Assembly: GCF_022869805.1 (NCBI RefSeq)
Contig: NZ_CP094974.1
Coordinates: forward strand, 4,278,001 to 4,342,000
From: Halosolutus halophilus
Lineage (GTDB): Archaea > Halobacteriota > Halobacteria > Halobacteriales > Natrialbaceae
Reading direction: 5' to 3'
Length of the DNA: 64,000 nucleotides
Shown: piece by piece, positions 1 through 8,436 of the stretch
Layout: each line of letters starts with the position of its first letter
How positions within the stretch are numbered: the stretch's first letter is position 1
Program-made: the position numbers and the translations under genes
Notes under the pieces: model-generated
Told to the model about the DNA's origin: nothing
The model's database searches: none
Seen by the model: the letters and a program-made list of their open reading frames with translations, nothing else

Positions 1-637
1 CGAGTTCGTCCATCACGGCCAGCACCTCGTTGCTCAGTTCCGGGTCGAGCGCGCTCGTCGGCTCGTCGAACAGCATGACTTCGGGGTCCATCGCGAGCGC
101 GCGAGCGATCCCGACGCGCTGTTTCTGCCCGCCCGACAGCTGTGCCGGGTAGGAGCCGACCTGATCGGCGAGTCCGACCCGCTCGAGTTCGGCGTCCGCG
201 CGCTCGCGAGCCGCCTCCGCGTCCATTCCGCGGACCTTTCGGAGGCCGAGCGTGACGTTCTCGCGCGCGGTCAGGTGCGCGAACAGATTGATGTCCTGGA
301 ACACCATCCCGATCTGCTGTCGAATCTCGTTCGGATCGGTGTCCGGACCGGTCACCTCGGTGTCGCCGAGGTAGATGTGCCCGCTGTCGGTCTCGGTCAA
401 CCGGTTGAGACACCGCAGCAGCGTCGACTTGCCGCTCCCGCTGGGGCCGACCAGCACCTCGACGTCGCCGCGATCGATCTCGAGGGAGATGCCACGAAGC
501 ACCTCCTCGTCGCCGTAGGACTTCCGGAGGTCTTCGATCCGTAACAGCGGTTCGCCCGCGATCGACTCGCGTCCGCCGGCCTCGGTTCGATTCCGTGCTG
601 TGCGTCCGCCCGCGCCGTCCGTTCGATAGTCGGTCAC
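1..637 (-). CDS. Polar amino-acid ABC transporter ATP-binding protein (C-terminus cut by window edge)
   Basis: ATPase subunit of a GlnQ/HisP-type importer, energising uptake of a polar amino acid at the cytoplasmic face of the membrane. Visible motifs are Walker [10 protein letters not shown], the ABC signature LSGGQKQRV, and Walker B followed by DEPTSALD near the left edge, so only the last part of the nucleotide-binding domain is missing. The start is taken as GTG at 637, which overlaps the permease stop in a GTGA arrangement and implies translational coupling. About 25 residues before the domain are poorly conserved in appearance. It is the last visible gene of a three-gene operon reading leftwards. 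Substrate specificity cannot be read from this subunit. Confidence 0.93.
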   Translation of the reverse strand, partial: MTDYRTDGAGGRTARNRTEAGGRESIAGEPLLRIEDLRKSYGDEEVLRGISLEIDRGDVEVLVGPSGSGKSTLLRCLNRLTETDSGHIYLGDTEVTGPDTDPNEIRQQIGMVFQDINLFAHLTARENVTLGLRKVRGMDAEAARERADAELERVGLADQVGSYPAQLSGGQKQRVGIARALAMDPEVMLFDEPTSALDPELSNEVLAVMDEL

Positions 638-1491
638 GACGACTCACCTGGAATTGCGAAGTAGTTGCTCACGTAATCGAGCGTGCGATTGGTGCTGAAG
701 GTCAACACGAAGTAGATCAGGCTGACGAAGAGGATGACCTCCAGAATCGCGGTGGTCTGCTGGGTGAACAGATCGTAGCTGCGTTTGAGCAGTTCCCCCA
801 GTCCGATCGCGAACGCGATCGACGTGTCCTTCAGCACGATCGTAAACTCGTTCTGGAACCCGGGGACGCTCCGGCGCAGCGCCTGCGGCACCATCACGTT
901 GCGGATCGCCTCGAGGCGACTCATGCCGATCGATCGTGCGGCCTCCATTTGTCCCTCGTCGATGCTCTGGAGCGCACCCCGGAAGATCTGGGACTGGTAA
1001 CTGGCGCTCCGGAAGCCGAGCGCGATCGTCGCGGCCATGAACGCCTCGGGAACGGCGGTCGGGACGGTAAACGGCGTCGGCCCGAGCACCCAGTCGATCG
1101 CTTCGAGGACCGCTGCCGTCGGTCCCAGGACGACGTCGATCGGCAACACGAAGTAGGTGAAGATGATGATGACGAGGATCGGCGTTCCCCGCAGCAAGAC
1201 GCCGACCTTGCGGACGAACGACCGGAGATAGCCGTCGCCGTACACCTCGATCGCCCCTGCCGGAAAGCCCGCTAAAAATCCGAGCAGAAGGCTGGCGATC
1301 GTCAGGACGATCGTGATGACCGTTCCGCCCAGTAGATAGTCGGCGTTCTCCGCGACGAACGCCCAGTCCTCGCCGAGCGCGCCGCTCACGACGCCCTGGA
1401 GCAACGGCAGCTGATCGAGCGCGGCGATCGTCTCCGTAACCGGGAGCGTCAGCGTCGTCAGAGGCCCGCCGATCGGTGCGACGAAATCCAT
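634..1491 (-). CDS. Polar amino-acid ABC transporter permease
   Basis: Membrane permease of the HisM/GlnP family (285 residues; the family usually has 220-300). Several hydrophobic segments are visible, and the cytoplasmic coupling (EAA-type) loop is recognisable around [18 protein letters not shown]. The N-terminal extension of about 50 residues before the first clear helix is longer than in bacterial relatives. It lies between the solute-binding lipoprotein gene (11-base gap upstream) and the ATPase gene (4-base overlap downstream), as expected for one operon. The ligand is not determined by the sequence; the binding protein places the system with polar or charged amino acids. Confidence 0.93.
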   Translation of the reverse strand: MDFVAPIGGPLTTLTLPVTETIAALDQLPLLQGVVSGALGEDWAFVAENADYLLGGTVITIVLTIASLLLGFLAGFPAGAIEVYGDGYLRSFVRKVGVLLRGTPILVIIIFTYFVLPIDVVLGPTAAVLEAIDWVLGPTPFTVPTAVPEAFMAATIALGFRSASYQSQIFRGALQSIDEGQMEAARSIGMSRLEAIRNVMVPQALRRSVPGFQNEFTIVLKDTSIAFAIGLGELLKRSYDLFTQQTTAILEVILFVSLIYFVLTFSTNRTLDYVSNYFAIPGESS

Positions 1492-1502
1492 TCTGTATCA
1501 GG

Positions 1503-2357
1503 TTACTCGCCGAACCACTCGCGAGTGATCTCCTCGTACTGGCCCGACTCCTCGACGGCCGCGATGCCGTCGTTGAGCGCGGTCTGTAGGTCGTCTTCGC
1601 CCTGCCGGAGACCGAATCCGTACTCCTCGCCGGTCTCGAAGGTAAACGCCACCTCGACCTCGCGGTTCGCCGCGAACGTCTCGCCGACCGGTTCGTCGAG
1701 GACGACCGCGTCGAGCAGGCCGCTTTCGAGTTCCTCGACCGCCAGCACGTAGTTGTCGTAGGACCTGTAATTGACGTCTTCGAGTTCGTCTTCGACGACG
1801 CCCTCGCCGGTCGTCCCGGACTGGGCGCCGACGTCAGCCCCCTCGAGGTCGTCAAGGGACGACGCCTCGAAATCCCCACCCGACTGGACGAGCACCGACT
1901 GGTTGGCGCTGTAGTACGGATCGGAGAACGCGATGGATTCCTGGCGCTCCTCCGTGATCGTCATCGCGGCCGCGATGACGTCGATGTTTCCGTTGTCGAG
2001 GGCGGGAATCAGCGAGTCGAATTCCAGTTCCTCCCACCCCGTCAGTTCGTACTCGGTCTCCGCGACGACGGCCTCGAGGAGGTCGATGTCGAACCCGACG
2101 AGTTCGCCCCCCTCGTTCATCTCGAACGGCGGGAATCCGGGCGCCGTTCCCGCGACGATCTGGTTCTCCTCACCGTCGCCGCCATCGCCACCGTCGTCGC
2201 CGCCGTCGCCGCCGTCGCCGCCGTCGCCGCCATCGCCGCCGTCTCCACCGTTGCCGCTGTCCTCGAGACAGCCGGCCAGTCCGACCGTCGTGAGACCCGC
2301 TGCACCGGTCACCTTGAGGTAACTCCGCCTGTCGATCGAGTTCGAGCGTTCGCTCAT
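1503..2357 (-). CDS. Amino-acid ABC transporter substrate-binding lipoprotein
   Basis: Extracellular family-3 solute-binding protein. The N-terminus has a twin-arginine signal (RRSYLK) and a lipobox (LAGC), so it is probably exported folded by Tat and lipid-anchored. A Gly/Asp spacer made of GGD repeats separates the lipid anchor from the domain. The core has the family motifs FPPFEM, GFDIDLLEAV and AAAMTITEERQESIAFSDPYY. I chose ATG at 2357, which puts the RR motif close to the N-terminus; GTG at 2372 would add only five residues. First gene of the importer operon. Confidence 0.92.
   Translation of the reverse strand: MSERSNSIDRRSYLKVTGAAGLTTVGLAGCLEDSGNGGDGGDGGDGGDGGDGGDDGGDGGDGEENQIVAGTAPGFPPFEMNEGGELVGFDIDLLEAVVAETEYELTGWEELEFDSLIPALDNGNIDVIAAAMTITEERQESIAFSDPYYSANQSVLVQSGGDFEASSLDDLEGADVGAQSGTTGEGVVEDELEDVNYRSYDNYVLAVEELESGLLDAVVLDEPVGETFAANREVEVAFTFETGEEYGFGLRQGEDDLQTALNDGIAAVEESGQYEEITREWFGE
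2165..2262 (-). repeat. Gly-Gly-Asp codon repeat in lipoprotein spacer
   Basis: An imperfect 9-base repeat encodes consecutive GGD units between the lipobox cysteine and the folded domain. Such flexible acidic spacers are common in haloarchaeal lipoproteins, and copy number is likely to vary between strains. Confidence 0.85.
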
Positions 2358-2520
2358 GGTTAATACTGCCACGGGTACCCCTTAGTCGTTAAGATCCCTT
2401 CGTTCCACTCGTGGGACCGTCGAATCACGCCGACTCGGGCCGATCGCTCGGTCCGGCGCGCGTTGGCAGGCGATCGCAGGTCGGCACACACTTGTAGGAT
2501 CGCCAGTAAGGCCCCTGTAG

Positions 2521-3714
2521 ATGGTCGAGATCGCGACGATTGGGACGTTTCTGGTCGCCGCGATCGCCAGCCTCTTTATGGCCTGGGCGATCGGCGCCGG
2601 ATCGAGTGGATCGACACCGTTTGCACCCGCTGTCGGCGCAAACGCGATCTCGGTGATGCGAGCCGGCTTTCTCGTCGGCCTGCTCGGGTTCGCCGGCGCT
2701 GTCCTGCAGGGAGCGAACGTCTCCGAAGCGGTCGGAGCGGAGTTGATCGGCGGAGTGACCCTCAACGCCGAAGCAGCGACGATCGCGCTCCTCATCGCGG
2801 CCGTCCTGGTTGCGCTCGGCGTCTTCGCGGGGTATCCGATAGCGACGGCGTTCACGGTCACCGGCGCCGTCATCGGCGTCGGACTGGCCATGGGCGGCGA
2901 TCCCGCGTGGCCGAAGTACACCGAAATCGCCACGCTGTGGATCCTGACGCCGTTCGTCGGGGGCGGTCTCGCCTACGCGATCGCCCGGACGCTCCGTGCC
3001 GAACCGGTCTCCGAGGAGACGCTCATCGTCGTGCTCGCGGCCTTCGTCGGCGCGCTCGTCGCCAACATCGAGTTCGCGATCCTCGGCCCGGAGGAGGCCG
3101 GCGGCGCGTCGATCGCCCAGGTTGCCGGCGGCTGGCTCCCCGGCCCGACGATCGCCGGTACCGCGGCCGCGTCCATCGCGATCGCGGCCGCCTGGGCGCT
3201 CGCGATCGGCTTCGATCTCCGGCAGGGCACCGAGCGCGGGGAGCGACACTTCCTGCTCGTCCTCGGTGGCCTGGTCGCGTTCTCCGCTGGCGGGAGCCAG
3301 GTCGGGCTGGCAGTCGGCCCGCTGATACCGCTGTCGGGCGACGTCGGTCTCCCGCTTCCCGCCCTGCTGCTCGGCGGCGGGTTCGGCCTCCTGCTTGGCT
3401 CCTGGACCGGCGCGCCGCGGATGATCAAGGCGATCTCGCAGGACTACTCCTCGCTCGGACCGCGGCGATCGATCGCCGCACTCATCCCGTCGTTCATCAT
3501 CGCCCAGACCGCCGTCCTCTACGGCATCCCAGTCTCCTTCAACGAGATCATCGTCAGCGCGATCATCGGCAGCGGCTACGCCGCGGCCGGGGCCGGTGGC
3601 GGCGTCAGCGCCAGCAAGATGGGCTACACCGTCCTCGCGTGGATCGGCTCGCTCGCCGGCTCGATCGTCGTCTCCTACGTCGGCTTCGTCGTCGTCTTCT
3701 CGCTGATCGGCTGA
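2521..3714 (+). CDS. Inorganic phosphate transporter, PiT family
   Basis: Integral membrane symporter for phosphate. The 397-residue length fits the family. The signature occurs twice as an inverted-topology repeat: near the N-terminus a GAGSSGSTPFAPAVGAN segment, and near residue 355 GSGYAAAGAGGGVSASKMG. Ten to twelve hydrophobic segments surround these motifs. It is a single gene with its own short upstream region, divergent from the amino-acid importer. Substrate is phosphate by family; sulfate permeases of the same superfamily are a less likely alternative. Confidence 0.9.
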   Translation: MVEIATIGTFLVAAIASLFMAWAIGAGSSGSTPFAPAVGANAISVMRAGFLVGLLGFAGAVLQGANVSEAVGAELIGGVTLNAEAATIALLIAAVLVALGVFAGYPIATAFTVTGAVIGVGLAMGGDPAWPKYTEIATLWILTPFVGGGLAYAIARTLRAEPVSEETLIVVLAAFVGALVANIEFAILGPEEAGGASIAQVAGGWLPGPTIAGTAAASIAIAAAWALAIGFDLRQGTERGERHFLLVLGGLVAFSAGGSQVGLAVGPLIPLSGDVGLPLPALLLGGGFGLLLGSWTGAPRMIKAISQDYSSLGPRRSIAALIPSFIIAQTAVLYGIPVSFNEIIVSAIIGSGYAAAGAGGGVSASKMGYTVLAWIGSLAGSIVVSYVGFVVVFSLIG

Positions 3715-3769
3715 GGGCACTGCTCCGAGATATCGAACCGCCTTTACACGAACGGTACCCAGATCCGGT

Positions 3770-4492
3770 ATGGACGACTCCGAACCGATAAGCTGGCGAC
3801 GGGACGCCACGACCTCCCGGACGGTCCGCGTTCTGTGGTCGCTCGGCGTCGGTACCTTCCTCGCTGCCGTCGCGATCGTCGTCTTCTGGCGTTTCTACGA
3901 CCTGACCGGCCAGATCGGCGGCCAGTCGATCGTCGTCGCCGTCGCCGCCGGACTCGTGGCGACGATCCTCGCGCTCGCCGTCTCCGATCGGACCGAACGG
4001 CACGTCGAGGCACTCGGCCGACGACTGCCGATCACCACCCCGACGGGCGAGAGTCTCGACCGTGCGATGGACGCCGCGATCGGCGCGATCGTCATGGCGA
4101 CGATCATCGGCTCGCTGATGGCGATCGGCAGAGTCGTCTCCCAGCGCGAACTCCTCGCGGTCGGTGCCGGCCCGTTCACGGGTCTCGCCGCGCTGACGAT
4201 CCCGCTCGCACTCGTCGCCATCGCGCTGGCGGTGTTCCTCAAATCGGTCGGAACCTTCGATCCCGAGAACGAAGCGATCTACCTCTACGACCCCGACCAG
4301 GCGATCGATCTCGACGTGATCCGGGACGCGTCGATCCGGCACGTCGGCGACACTGCGGTCGTGAAATTCGAGTACGCACAGCCCGACGGCCAGTACGTCC
4401 AGGGGCCGCGCCGGCTGACGATGCCGCCGGAGGTCGCCCGCGAGGTGCAGGCGCTGGTTCGATCCCGGTCCCGGACCTCGGCGACGCAGTAA
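3770..4492 (+). CDS. Conserved haloarchaeal membrane protein, function unknown
   Basis: 240-residue protein with four to five predicted membrane helices (about residues 20-42, 48-68, 98-118 and 128-150), followed by a soluble C-terminal domain of about 80 residues rich in charged residues. I recognise no catalytic motif. It follows the phosphate transporter on the same strand after 55 bases, so co-transcription is possible, but a functional link is only an inference. The ATG is preceded by AT-richer sequence containing a possible TATA element. Confidence 0.75.
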   Translation: MDDSEPISWRRDATTSRTVRVLWSLGVGTFLAAVAIVVFWRFYDLTGQIGGQSIVVAVAAGLVATILALAVSDRTERHVEALGRRLPITTPTGESLDRAMDAAIGAIVMATIIGSLMAIGRVVSQRELLAVGAGPFTGLAALTIPLALVAIALAVFLKSVGTFDPENEAIYLYDPDQAIDLDVIRDASIRHVGDTAVVKFEYAQPDGQYVQGPRRLTMPPEVAREVQALVRSRSRTSATQ

Positions 4493-4534
4493 CAGGGCCG
4501 ACAGAGTGCCGTGTGACGGCGGGTTCGACCGAAC

Positions 4535-5914
4535 TCAGTTCTCGCGTTCCGCTTCGAGGTCGTCCGGTTCGTCCGGTTCCTGCTCGAGTTTCCGCAGCCG
4601 AGCTTTCATAATGCGGGTGTTCTCGACGTCTTCGACGGTGATCCGGACGCCGTCGAACTCGGTCTCCTCACCCTCCTCGACGAGTCGGCCCGCACGGTTG
4701 AAGATGAAGCCGGCGATCGTCTCGAACTCCTCACCCTCCGGGAGGTCGATGTCGAGGGCCTCGTTGACGTCCTCGATGTTGACCTCGCCCCGGACGAGGA
4801 CGGTGTCGTCGTCGATTTCCTCGATCGGCTGTTCTTCGCCGCCCTCCAGAATCTCGCCGATGATTTCCTCGACCATGTCCTCCATCGTCACCAGCCCCTC
4901 GGTGGTGCCGAACTCGTCGATGACGATGGCCATGTGCATCCGGTTTTCCCGCATCTCGGACAGCAGTTCGTCGACGTTCTTCGACTCGGGAACGTGCAGC
5001 GTCGGCTGGATGAGGTCCGCGAGTTCGAGGGCCTCGGCCTCGGTCTCACCGTAGTTGAGGTCGCGCACGAGGTCGCGAATGTGGACGACGCCGAGGACGT
5101 TGTCGAGGCTCCCCTCGTAGACGGGGATCCGAGCGTGCCCGCTCTGGATACAGGTCTCGATCGCCTCGTCGATGCCGGCGTCTTTCGGCACCGCGGTCAT
5201 GTCCAGTCGCGGCGTCATTACCTCCTTGACGATCGTGTTGTTGAAGCGGAAGATCCGCGTCAGCATCTCGTGTTCCTCCTCTTCGAGGACCCCCTCTCGC
5301 TCGCCCGACTCGATCATCTCCTGGATCTCGTCGCGGGTGACGTACGGCGACTCGATCGCCCCCGTCGATCCCGTGAGTCTGTTGACCTGCCGGGTGAGGT
5401 AGTCGAAGAGGACGATCAGCGGGAACAGCAGGTACTCCGTGGCCTTCAGCGGCTTCGAGATGCGGACGGCCCAGGATTCGGTGTTCTCGACCGCGTAGGA
5501 CTTGGGGACGCTCTCGCCGAACAGCAACACGAGGGCGGTGATTCCGAACGTCGCCAGCAACACGCCGACCAGTCCGCCGAAGTAAATCGACAGGATCGCC
5601 GTCGCGATCGAGGACATCGCGATGTTGACGATGTTGTTGCCGACGAGGATCGTCACGAGCAACCGGTGTGGATCGTCCTTCAGCGTCTTCACCATCGTCG
5701 CCCCATCGATTCCCTCCTCGACCATCCCCTCGAGACGGTGTTTGGGGAGATTGAACATCGCGATCTCGGACGAGGAAAAGAACGCGGAGAGGCCGATGAG
5801 GATCACGACTGCCAGCACACCGAGGATCGTCACCGTCGACCGATCGAACTCGAGACCCACGACTGGGACGTCGTAAGCGGCGAGCACGACCTCGAACAGC
5901 GGAGACAGCGCCAT
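4535..5914 (-). CDS. CNNM/CorC (hemolysin-C) family CBS-domain membrane protein
   Basis: 459-residue protein with the order typical of this family: an N-terminal DUF21/CNNM membrane domain (residues about 20-210, several helices), a CBS pair (about 225-345, with MTPRLDMTAV and the second repeat containing MAIVIDEFGTTEGLVTMED), and a C-terminal CorC_HlyC transporter-associated domain (about 360-440, with LPEGEEFETIAGFIFNRAGR). Bacterial relatives such as CorC/MpfA are linked to Mg2+ efflux and Mg2+/Co2+ resistance, so divalent metal homeostasis at the cell membrane is likely. The historical hemolysin name is not meaningful here. Monocistronic, convergent with the gene to its left. Confidence 0.88.
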   Translation of the reverse strand: MALSPLFEVVLAAYDVPVVGLEFDRSTVTILGVLAVVILIGLSAFFSSSEIAMFNLPKHRLEGMVEEGIDGATMVKTLKDDPHRLLVTILVGNNIVNIAMSSIATAILSIYFGGLVGVLLATFGITALVLLFGESVPKSYAVENTESWAVRISKPLKATEYLLFPLIVLFDYLTRQVNRLTGSTGAIESPYVTRDEIQEMIESGEREGVLEEEEHEMLTRIFRFNNTIVKEVMTPRLDMTAVPKDAGIDEAIETCIQSGHARIPVYEGSLDNVLGVVHIRDLVRDLNYGETEAEALELADLIQPTLHVPESKNVDELLSEMRENRMHMAIVIDEFGTTEGLVTMEDMVEEIIGEILEGGEEQPIEEIDDDTVLVRGEVNIEDVNEALDIDLPEGEEFETIAGFIFNRAGRLVEEGEETEFDGVRITVEDVENTRIMKARLRKLEQEPDEPDDLEAEREN

Positions 5915-6016
5915 TGATGTGGAGACTTGTTACCGGATCGGTTAACCGTTTACTGTTTTGCGGTCGGAACCACCGCCGACGACACGCTTACCCGCCTCTT
6001 TCCCGAACGAACGTCT

Positions 6017-6346
6017 ATGACCGCATCAGACAGCGCAGTGACGGACGCACCGATCACGTTCTACCGACTGCAGGGATGTCCCTACTGCGAACGCGTGGCT
6101 CGACTATTCGAGGAGTACGATCTCGCGTACACGTCGCGGTTCGTCGAACCGATGCACTCCCGGCGCGACGTCGTCAAGCGCGTCGCGGGCGTCCGGACCG
6201 TGCCCGTCGTCGTCGACGAGACCACGGGCATCACGATGGCAGAGAGCGCGAACATCGTCGACTACCTGGAGTCGACCTACGGCGATCGCGCCGACGCGGA
6301 CGGCCCCGCAGAGACGGCCGCCGTCGACGCTGGAGGTGAAGACTGA
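6017..6346 (+). CDS. Glutaredoxin / GST N-terminal-domain-like redox protein
   Basis: 109-residue thioredoxin-fold protein with the redox motif GCPYCERV (CxxC) close to the N-terminus, the cis-proline region VRTVPVVVDE and the helix MAESANIVDYLE. This matches stand-alone glutaredoxin-like or GST-N domains used in haloarchaea, which have no glutathione, so a small thiol such as gamma-glutamylcysteine is the probable partner. ATG at 6017 is preferred; an upstream in-frame start at 5927 would add about 30 residues outside the fold. Its stop overlaps the start of the next gene (TGATG), which indicates coupled translation. Confidence 0.85.
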   Translation: MTASDSAVTDAPITFYRLQGCPYCERVARLFEEYDLAYTSRFVEPMHSRRDVVKRVAGVRTVPVVVDETTGITMAESANIVDYLESTYGDRADADGPAETAAVDAGGED

Positions 6347-6855
6347 TGCCGGACTTCGATGTCGTCGACCTCGGCCCCGCCGACGGTCTCGACCCCGGCG
6401 ACGTCGCACCCGACTTCACCCGCCCGCTCGTCACCGACGAGTTCTGGCAGGATCGGACCCTCTCCGACCTCGCGAGCGAGGGCCGGACGATTCTCGTGTT
6501 CACGCCGATGGTCGGCTCGTTCCTCGCCAAGTACGTCTGGGACGAACTCGACGAACGAGGGTGGGACGAACTCGACGAACGCGTCGTCGGCATTAGCGCC
6601 GCGACGCCGTACGGGATCTCCCGCTTCCTCGACGAGAACGAGTACCCGTTTTCGCTGTTCAGCGACCCCGGCAACGAGGTCGCGAAGTCGTACGGCATCG
6701 CACACGACCTCGACGGGATGACCGGGATCAGCGAACCGCGTCCCGCCTTCGTCGCGCTCGACGCGGACCGCACCGTCGAGGCCGCGTGGGTCGCGACCGA
6801 GTGGCCCGACTTCCCCGACTACGACGACCTCGAGGAACGGCTCGGGCTCGCGTAG
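6346..6855 (+). CDS. Peroxiredoxin-like (redoxin) domain protein without any cysteine
   Basis: 169-residue thioredoxin-fold protein of the AhpC/TSA-redoxin type: the N-terminal VAPDFTRPL, the strand ILVFTPM, the region VVGISAATPYGISRFLDEN and the FSLFSDPGNEVAKSYGI block are all recognisable. Where peroxiredoxins carry the peroxidatic cysteine in a TPxC motif, this protein reads TPMVGSF, and there is no cysteine anywhere in it. Direct peroxide reduction by the family mechanism is therefore not possible. Residues about 65-80 show a tandem duplication (WDELDERG repeated). It is translationally coupled to the CxxC protein upstream, so the two may work together. Known haloarchaeal redoxin families include such divergent members. 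Confidence 0.85.
   Translation: MPDFDVVDLGPADGLDPGDVAPDFTRPLVTDEFWQDRTLSDLASEGRTILVFTPMVGSFLAKYVWDELDERGWDELDERVVGISAATPYGISRFLDENEYPFSLFSDPGNEVAKSYGIAHDLDGMTGISEPRPAFVALDADRTVEAAWVATEWPDFPDYDDLEERLGLA
6538..6585 (+). repeat. 24-base in-frame tandem duplication
   Basis: Two near-identical 24-base units beginning at 6538 and 6562 duplicate the peptide WDELDERG within the redoxin-like gene. The frame is kept. Confidence 0.8.
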
Positions 6856-6899
6856 CGACGCGGTACGCTTTTGCCGGTTACGGCCCGATGGTCGATCGA

Positions 6900-7484
6900 A
6901 TGAGTGAGATCGATCGTGCGGCAGCCGCGATCACGAACGGGGACCTCGTCGTCTACCCCACGGAGACCGTCTACGGGCTGGGTGCGGACGCGCTCGACCC
7001 CGAGGCCGTCGGCCGCGTCTTCGACGCCAAGGGGCGGGACCGTTCGAAGCCGATCTCGCTGGCCGTGCCCTCGGTCCCGGCCGCGTTCCAGTACGTGCGG
7101 GCGACCGATCGAGAGCGCCACTTCATGGCCCGGTTCCTGCCCGGTCCCGTGACGGTGCTCTGTCGGCGGCGCGAGGCAGTCCCGGACGAACTCACGGCCG
7201 GGCGCGATCGGGTCGGCGTCCGGATCCCGGACCACGACCTCGCGCTGGCGCTCTGTGAACGGGCCGACACGCCGCTCACCGCGACGAGCGCGAACGTCAG
7301 CGGGCAGGGGAGCGTTCGGCGTCTCGACGACCTCGATCCGGCGATCCGCGAGGCGGCCGCGGTGGCGCTGGACGACGGGGAGACGCCCGGCACCGAGAGT
7401 ACCGTCGTCGACGTCTCGAGCGCCACGATCCATCGACGGGGAGCGATGGCCGACGAGATCGAGGACTGGCTCGATCGGCACTGA
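6900..7484 (+). CDS. L-threonylcarbamoyladenylate synthase (Sua5/YciO/YrdC family)
   Basis: Makes threonylcarbamoyl-AMP from threonine, bicarbonate and ATP for the t6A37 modification of ANN-decoding tRNAs. The family core is clear: VVYPTETVYGLGADA at the N-terminus, KGRDRSKPISLAV, LPGPVTVL, VGVRIPDH, TATSANVSGQ and the C-terminal PGTESTVVD. At 194 residues it is a YrdC-type single-domain enzyme without the Sua5 C-terminal domain. ATG at 6900 is preferred, because a TATA-like run (about 6864-6871) lies about 27 bases before a leaderless start; ATG at 6888 is the alternative. Stand-alone gene between the redox pair and the Cas4-like gene. Confidence 0.9.
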   Translation: MSEIDRAAAAITNGDLVVYPTETVYGLGADALDPEAVGRVFDAKGRDRSKPISLAVPSVPAAFQYVRATDRERHFMARFLPGPVTVLCRRREAVPDELTAGRDRVGVRIPDHDLALALCERADTPLTATSANVSGQGSVRRLDDLDPAIREAAAVALDDGETPGTESTVVDVSSATIHRRGAMADEIEDWLDRH

Positions 7485-7525
7485 CCAGCCGAGGCTACCA
7501 GTTTCCGACGCGGCGAGCACCGCGA

Positions 7526-8254
7526 TCAGCCGAACCCGAGCAGGGATCGCAGCGTCCGCGTCCGGACACCACACTCGTCGGCGAACTCGCAGGCCGCGCA
7601 CTTCGATCGGTTGTCGATCCGCGGCGGTGGCCCGTCGAGTTCCCGGACCGTCCGCAGCGCCGCCCGGTACTCGGCTTTCCGGCGCGTCGTGAGTTCGACC
7701 CGCCGGATCACGCCGGAGGCAGGGTACTCCAGCCACGCCCGTTCGACGGGCGTCTCGTGCTCCCAGGCGAGCGCCTTGGCCGCCGCGACGGCGTGGACCG
7801 ACTGGGGCTGCCAGACGCCCCGTTCGGGCGGTTTTCCGGCCGAGACGATCGCGGGCTCGACCGGCTCTGCCAGCACCTTGTGGACGATGCCCCGACAGTC
7901 ACGCCCGGTGGCGAGGACGTCGCGATCGGCCGGGTCGCGGAGTCTGTCCCAGTGGTTCGTGTCGTCCTCGCCGTCCTCGCCGTCCACACCGTCCGCGCCG
8001 TCTCCACCACCGAGACGATCCCGCGCGGTCGCCAGACGCTCGCGGTACGTGGCGGGCGGAACGGCGATCGGTTCGGTCGCGAGTTCGTCGGGGCACGCGT
8101 CGAGCAACTCGTCGTACCGGGTCGCGAGGCCCCTGATTGCGGCGACCTCGGGCGGCGACGCCCGATCGTGATCGTCCCGCGTTCGCTGGTAGTAGCACTT
8201 CCGCGGGCAGTAGGCGACCGTTCGGAGATCGCTGAACGCGACGTGTCGAGTCAC
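7526..8254 (-). CDS. Cas4-like PD-(D/E)xK nuclease with Fe-S cluster cysteines (no CRISPR nearby)
   Basis: 242-residue protein of the Cas4/Dna2-C superfamily. It opens with FSDLRTVAYCPRKCYY, giving the first cluster cysteine, and ends with CAACEFADECG, giving the remaining three in the usual order. The nuclease core between them includes GRDCRGIVHKVL and a following region with WLEYPASG and the helical TTRRKAEYRAALR. An acidic Gly/Asp insertion (about residues 80-98) interrupts the domain. Such solitary Cas4-like genes occur in many archaea without CRISPR loci and may act in repair or as general 5'-to-3' nucleases. A TATA box lies about 25 bases upstream of the ATG. Confidence 0.82.
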   Translation of the reverse strand: MTRHVAFSDLRTVAYCPRKCYYQRTRDDHDRASPPEVAAIRGLATRYDELLDACPDELATEPIAVPPATYRERLATARDRLGGGDGADGVDGEDGEDDTNHWDRLRDPADRDVLATGRDCRGIVHKVLAEPVEPAIVSAGKPPERGVWQPQSVHAVAAAKALAWEHETPVERAWLEYPASGVIRRVELTTRRKAEYRAALRTVRELDGPPPRIDNRSKCAACEFADECGVRTRTLRSLLGFG

Positions 8255-8275
8255 GGGACGTCTGGCCGCCCGATC

Positions 8276-8286
8276 GTATAAAAAGG
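8276..8286. promoter_or_regulatory. TATA-like element, possibly bidirectional
   Basis: An A-run preceded by TATA on the + strand reads TTTTTATA on the - strand, centred about 25 bases before the ATG at 8254, which suits a leaderless mRNA for the Cas4-like gene. The same element could also fire rightwards into the hairpin-rich intergenic stretch. Confidence 0.5.
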
Positions 8287-8341
8287 TACGTCCGAAAATC
8301 GGCGTCGATGACTGTCACTATCCGCGGTGTGCAGTTGTACC

Positions 8342-8422
8342 GAGTGCGCCGCTGGCGCGCTCAGCTTTTCATCGAAGGTTGTGCCCGGGTTCGAGCGCGC
8401 TTTTGGCGCGCGAGGATCCGGG
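8342..8422 (+). ncRNA. Candidate structured RNA: two strong GC hairpins in the intergenic region
   Basis: Two adjacent stem-loops are visible. Hairpin 1 (8342-8362) has 9-base arms GAGTGCGCC/GGCGCGCTC around a GCT loop. Hairpin 2 (8384-8422) pairs CCCGG with CCGGG and GCGCGC with GCGCGC around a TTTT loop and an internal bulge. A TATA-like element at 8276-8286 could start a + strand transcript near 8310. The second hairpin is followed by AAAAAG on the + strand, which is not a T-run terminator in that direction. An H/ACA-type or regulatory RNA is possible; no homology was recognised. Confidence 0.3.
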
Positions 8423-8436
8423 TAAAAAGTTCGTTT

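Noticed and set aside
2425-3810. Long - strand frames over the phosphate transporter
   Set aside because: Asp/Arg-rich shadow frames; the + strand has the PiT signatures.
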